From the NCBI RefSeq assembly GCF_016919725.2, contig NZ_JAJERH010000008.1:29449-93448 (forward strand): 64,000 nucleotides of DNA. The letters run 5' to 3'. A program made the translations under genes and the position numbers. Shown here in pieces: positions 61,949-64,000 of the stretch. Position 1 is the stretch's first letter. Every line of letters begins with the position of its first letter. Source of the DNA: Virgibacillus sp. AGTR. Its GTDB lineage: Bacteria; Bacillota; Bacilli; Bacillales; Amphibacillaceae. Under the pieces are notes generated by a model. The model searched no databases and was not told the origin of the DNA. It was given only the letters and a program-made list of their open reading frames with translations.

Positions 61949-62938
61949 TCAGTTCGTTAAAATCACTTTGCCTTGATTTCCCCTCGATAATTCAACAATC
62001 CGAACAGCTTCCTGTATTTCCGATAAACTGTGATATGATTTAGGTCTCATAAGCCTTAATTTTTTACCATTAACCAATGTTATTAAATGGTTAAATGTCT
62101 CCTGCCAAACATCGGCTGAGACTCTTTTATTCCAATGCCGCAAATGAAATAACTTTGCGTTCACTTTTGCCTCATTTGTAATCCTAGCCCAGTCTACTTG
62201 GATTCCTGATAAAAGACCTAAGGTTAAAAAAGTACTTTCAGGACGAACGCAAAAAGCTAGATCATTACCGACTGATCCCCCAATTGAATCAATAGCTGCA
62301 TCGGCCCCAAACCCACCAGATAAATCCATAACTGTTTCACGTAATGGATCTATAGAGGTATTAATTACATAAGAAGCACCAAGCCTTATTAGATCCTTTG
62401 AATACTCATCATTCCTAGTTATCGCAATTAGCCGGAAGCCCAGCACTTTAGATAATTGGGCAAAAATATGCCCGATAGATGAACCACAGGCATTGACTAA
62501 GAGGATATCATTTGGTCTTAATCCTAACTCCTGAGTACAGATGACCAAGGCTGTAATTGGATTTATGTACATTTGCGCAGCTGTAAAGTCATCAATAGAA
62601 TCTGGAATTGCCACTGTAAATTCTGCTGATGTTTTAACAAACTCCTGCCAAGTACCTTCTCCCCTTAGAGGCAAAACCCGCTTGCCAATAAGATTTTGAG
62701 ATAACAAGGAACCTACGTTTTCGACAATTCCAACTCCCTCATAACCCGGAATATTTGGTAAAGAAATCCTGTGAGAGTAAGCACCCCTTATCGGTATTAA
62801 ATCAGATGGGTTAATTGGTCTAGCTACCATGCGTACAAGAACCTCGTTTTCTTTTGGGGGTTGAATGTCTTTATATTCAACTTTAAGTACTTCTTGGGGG
62901 TTGCCAAATTCATTGAATTTAAGGCATTTAGCTTTCAA
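61949..62938 (-). CDS. MDR-family NAD(P)H oxidoreductase (2-enoyl reductase/quinone reductase type)
   Basis: 329-residue medium-chain dehydrogenase/reductase. Substrate domain with LKFNEFGNPQEVLKVEYKDIQPP, NPSDLIPIRG, PGYEGVGIVENVG; Rossmann domain with VNACGSSIGHIFAQLSKVLG. It lacks the catalytic and structural zinc cysteines of alcohol dehydrogenases and most resembles mitochondrial enoyl reductase/quinone oxidoreductase members. Substrate unknown. TTG 62938 has GGAGAGG at about 6 bases; a longer frame starts upstream without one. Confidence 0.85.
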   Translation of the reverse strand: MKAKCLKFNEFGNPQEVLKVEYKDIQPPKENEVLVRMVARPINPSDLIPIRGAYSHRISLPNIPGYEGVGIVENVGSLLSQNLIGKRVLPLRGEGTWQEFVKTSAEFTVAIPDSIDDFTAAQMYINPITALVICTQELGLRPNDILLVNACGSSIGHIFAQLSKVLGFRLIAITRNDEYSKDLIRLGASYVINTSIDPLRETVMDLSGGFGADAAIDSIGGSVGNDLAFCVRPESTFLTLGLLSGIQVDWARITNEAKVNAKLFHLRHWNKRVSADVWQETFNHLITLVNGKKLRLMRPKSYHSLSEIQEAVRIVELSRGNQGKVILTN

Positions 62939-63096
62939 GAAACCCTCTCCTTTGGTCATAAAAAATTACATTTATTGTAAACACATTTTCTTTCCTAAAC
63001 AGTTCCATGTTCTTAAGCAATCTGCCCCTTTTCTTAAACACAGGACGCAGTTGTTTATTCCAGAATCGCGACCGATTAATGAATGTTTCATTATTA

Positions 63097-63402
63097 TTAA
63101 GCCAAACGGTTTGATTTTTGATGTAAAGTGTTATGCAACTTTTTTCGGTATATATGCTGAAAAAGTTTGCTATCAATTTTATTACCACTGAACTTTCCAA
63201 TGACTTTACGCACATCTTTATCATAAACAATTAGTTCTTTATAGTTTTTATTATTTAAAAGGTCTTGAAACCACTTATATTTCTTCAAGCGGTTTATATT
63301 ACTACAAATATCTTCTTCATCGCCTTTTAAAAATGGTAAATAAAGACCAATATTTAAAAATACAATCAAAGCTAGGATGAAAAAATAAAATATAAGTTTC
63401 AA
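63097..63402 (-). CDS. Membrane-anchored small protein, unknown
   Basis: 101-residue protein with an N-terminal hydrophobic helix (about 2-26) and a charged remainder containing two cysteine-poor helical stretches (NINRLKKYKWFQDLLNNKNYKEL, DKDVRKVIGKFSG). TTG 63402 has AGGAGGGG about 4-5 bases upstream. Not recognised. It could be a lipoprotein-like or signal-anchored exported protein; there is no lipobox. A second open frame overlaps its 3' half but has no start signal. Confidence 0.6.
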   Translation of the reverse strand: MKLIFYFFILALIVFLNIGLYLPFLKGDEEDICSNINRLKKYKWFQDLLNNKNYKELIVYDKDVRKVIGKFSGNKIDSKLFQHIYRKKLHNTLHQKSNRLA

Positions 63403-63702
63403 ATTACCCCTCCTGAAATAAAGCATTTAATTGAAATACGACTGCTCTTATGAAAGGTTTCATTTTATTAAACATTATGGGACCTATAGAAGCGCAGCTC
63501 TTATTCTACAACTGCGACCGATTCTGGAGTACGGTTATAAGATCTCTGAGTAGAAACAATCATTAACTAGGCTTTTAACTGAAGAAAAAAAGGAAACTCG
63601 GTTTCTACAATTGTAGATGTGGATAAGCATTTCTATAACAATATGGCCCGATTGAGGCGCAATTCCAGATAGGTGACCTAAGTGTTACCTGTTATTAATT
63701 TT
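63403..63702. other. Intergenic region, no gene seen
   Basis: Short motifs such as GACCGATTCTGGAG and CCCGATTGAGGCGCAATTCCAG recur loosely here and near 63060, resembling degraded interspersed repeat. Nothing else recognised. Confidence 0.35.
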
Positions 63703-63946
63703 TCAATGAGACTCCTTTGGTTTCGTTTTCCTTGCTGATATAAAGATTCCAGAAATAACTAGAGATATAATTGGAAAATATATATTCCAAGATGTGAAAC
63801 TAATCTCCAAATCAGGATAATAATATTTTGCATACCATACTTCATACAACAAATTAAGAATTAATGTCACTAAAGGTCCGACAAAGATTCTTTTAGTAGT
63901 AACTGCTGACAAAACACCTAATCCAATTACTACAATAGGGACTATG
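63703..63946 (-). pseudogene. Small membrane protein, possibly truncated at its N-terminus
   Basis: At least 69 residues are open from TTG 63912: an N-terminal hydrophobic helix continuing upstream of it (VVIGLGVL precedes in frame), VTLILNLLYEVWYAKYYYPD, a second helix near the C-terminus and a basic tail RKTKPKESH. The frame stays open to about 63955 but no good start or ribosome site is seen before the sequence changes character at 63947, where an IS-like end may begin. The gene may have lost its start through an insertion. Family not recognised. Confidence 0.45.
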
Positions 63947-64000
63947 TGTGACCGTCAAGTAAAATGACACAATTTCTGCTTATTAATTTGAAACACTTTA
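63947..64000. mobile_element. Possible end of an IS21-like element at the window edge
   Basis: The last 54 bases begin TGTGACCGTCAAGTAAAATGACACA, which begins TG, carries a short inverted TGTG...CACA, and resembles IS21-family terminal sequences as I remember them. Only one end is visible and no transposase is in the window, so this is a tentative call. Confidence 0.3.

Noticed and set aside
62928..63230. 100-residue open frame between the MDR gene and the small protein
   Set aside because: It overlaps the 63097-63402 gene in another frame and lacks a ribosome site; the latter has a hydrophobic signal helix and a good site.
1..64000. CRISPR arrays, tRNA, rRNA, complete IS or prophage
   Set aside because: None seen on either strand; repeats found are dispersed single units without regular spacing.

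Overview
The window looks like chromosomal DNA of a low-GC, spore-forming Bacillaceae bacterium of the Oceanobacillus/Virgibacillus type. The protein repertoire is Bacillus-like and includes sporulation genes (yutH, yunB, a YhcN/YlaJ lipoprotein, lytH). Gene order follows the B. subtilis patB-kapB-yug-yui-yum-yut-yun region over about 35 kb. The genus is an inference from gene content and from repeats of a kind I associate with that group; no rRNA or tRNA gene is present to test it.

Layout. 1-9.7 kb: the start of a secreted subtilisin-like protease cut by the left edge, an M42 aminopeptidase, a thioredoxin-like protein, a yugO/yugN/yugI/yuzA/pgi block, patB, and a Cu/Zn-SOD-like lipoprotein that lacks one copper ligand. 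9.7-14.2 kb: interspersed repeats, kapB, ptsH (HPr), deoD, bioY with a BirA operator on its promoter, and yuiD followed by a 117-nt nested hairpin. 14.2-20.4 kb: yuiC, yuiB, ndh, yumC, then an iron-sulfur and redox group (IscA-like yutM, dapF-yuzD, NifU-like yutI). 20.5-29.7 kb: a 2-hydroxyacid dehydrogenase, yutH, pgpA, yutF, a SufR-like regulator with yutE, an amidase, yutD, a spore lipoprotein and lytH. 29.8-39.1 kb: an NSS transporter with its 35-aa MetS subunit, an NhaC-family lysine transporter under a lysine riboswitch, then yunB, an HD-GYP protein, yunC, yunD and yunE.

From 39 kb on the synteny ends and the content looks accessory. There is a Fur-boxed flavin monooxygenase plus siderophore-binding lipoprotein, a Crp-like regulator, YbaN, and an aminoglycoside-phosphotransferase-like pseudogene with one in-frame stop. 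A six-gene sugar locus follows (PTS IIBC, PTS IIA, GH38 MngB-like mannosidase, RpiR regulator, GH1 glycosidase, ROK kinase) with a well-defined control region. The rest holds a P-loop kinase-like protein, a CPBP protease, an XRE/small-membrane-protein cluster, asparagine synthetase, a SASA esterase, an MDR reductase and short unknown membrane proteins. The extreme right edge may be the end of an IS21-like element.

How the genes work together. Three regulatory circuits are readable from sequence: BirA on bioY, lysine riboswitch plus terminator on the NhaC-type transporter, and Fur on the monooxygenase/iron-binding pair. The sugar locus would import and phosphorylate a mannoside (mannosylglycerate by analogy with E. 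coli MngA/MngB), cleave it with GH38, and handle a second glycoside with ROK and GH1. Two TGAAA-N4-TTTCA sites lie upstream of its promoter. The most unusual structural material is three families of interspersed, hairpin-forming repeats and a set of terminator-like hairpins sharing an AATCCGAAC/GTTCGGATT core. I found no CRISPR array, complete insertion sequence, prophage or recognisable defence system.
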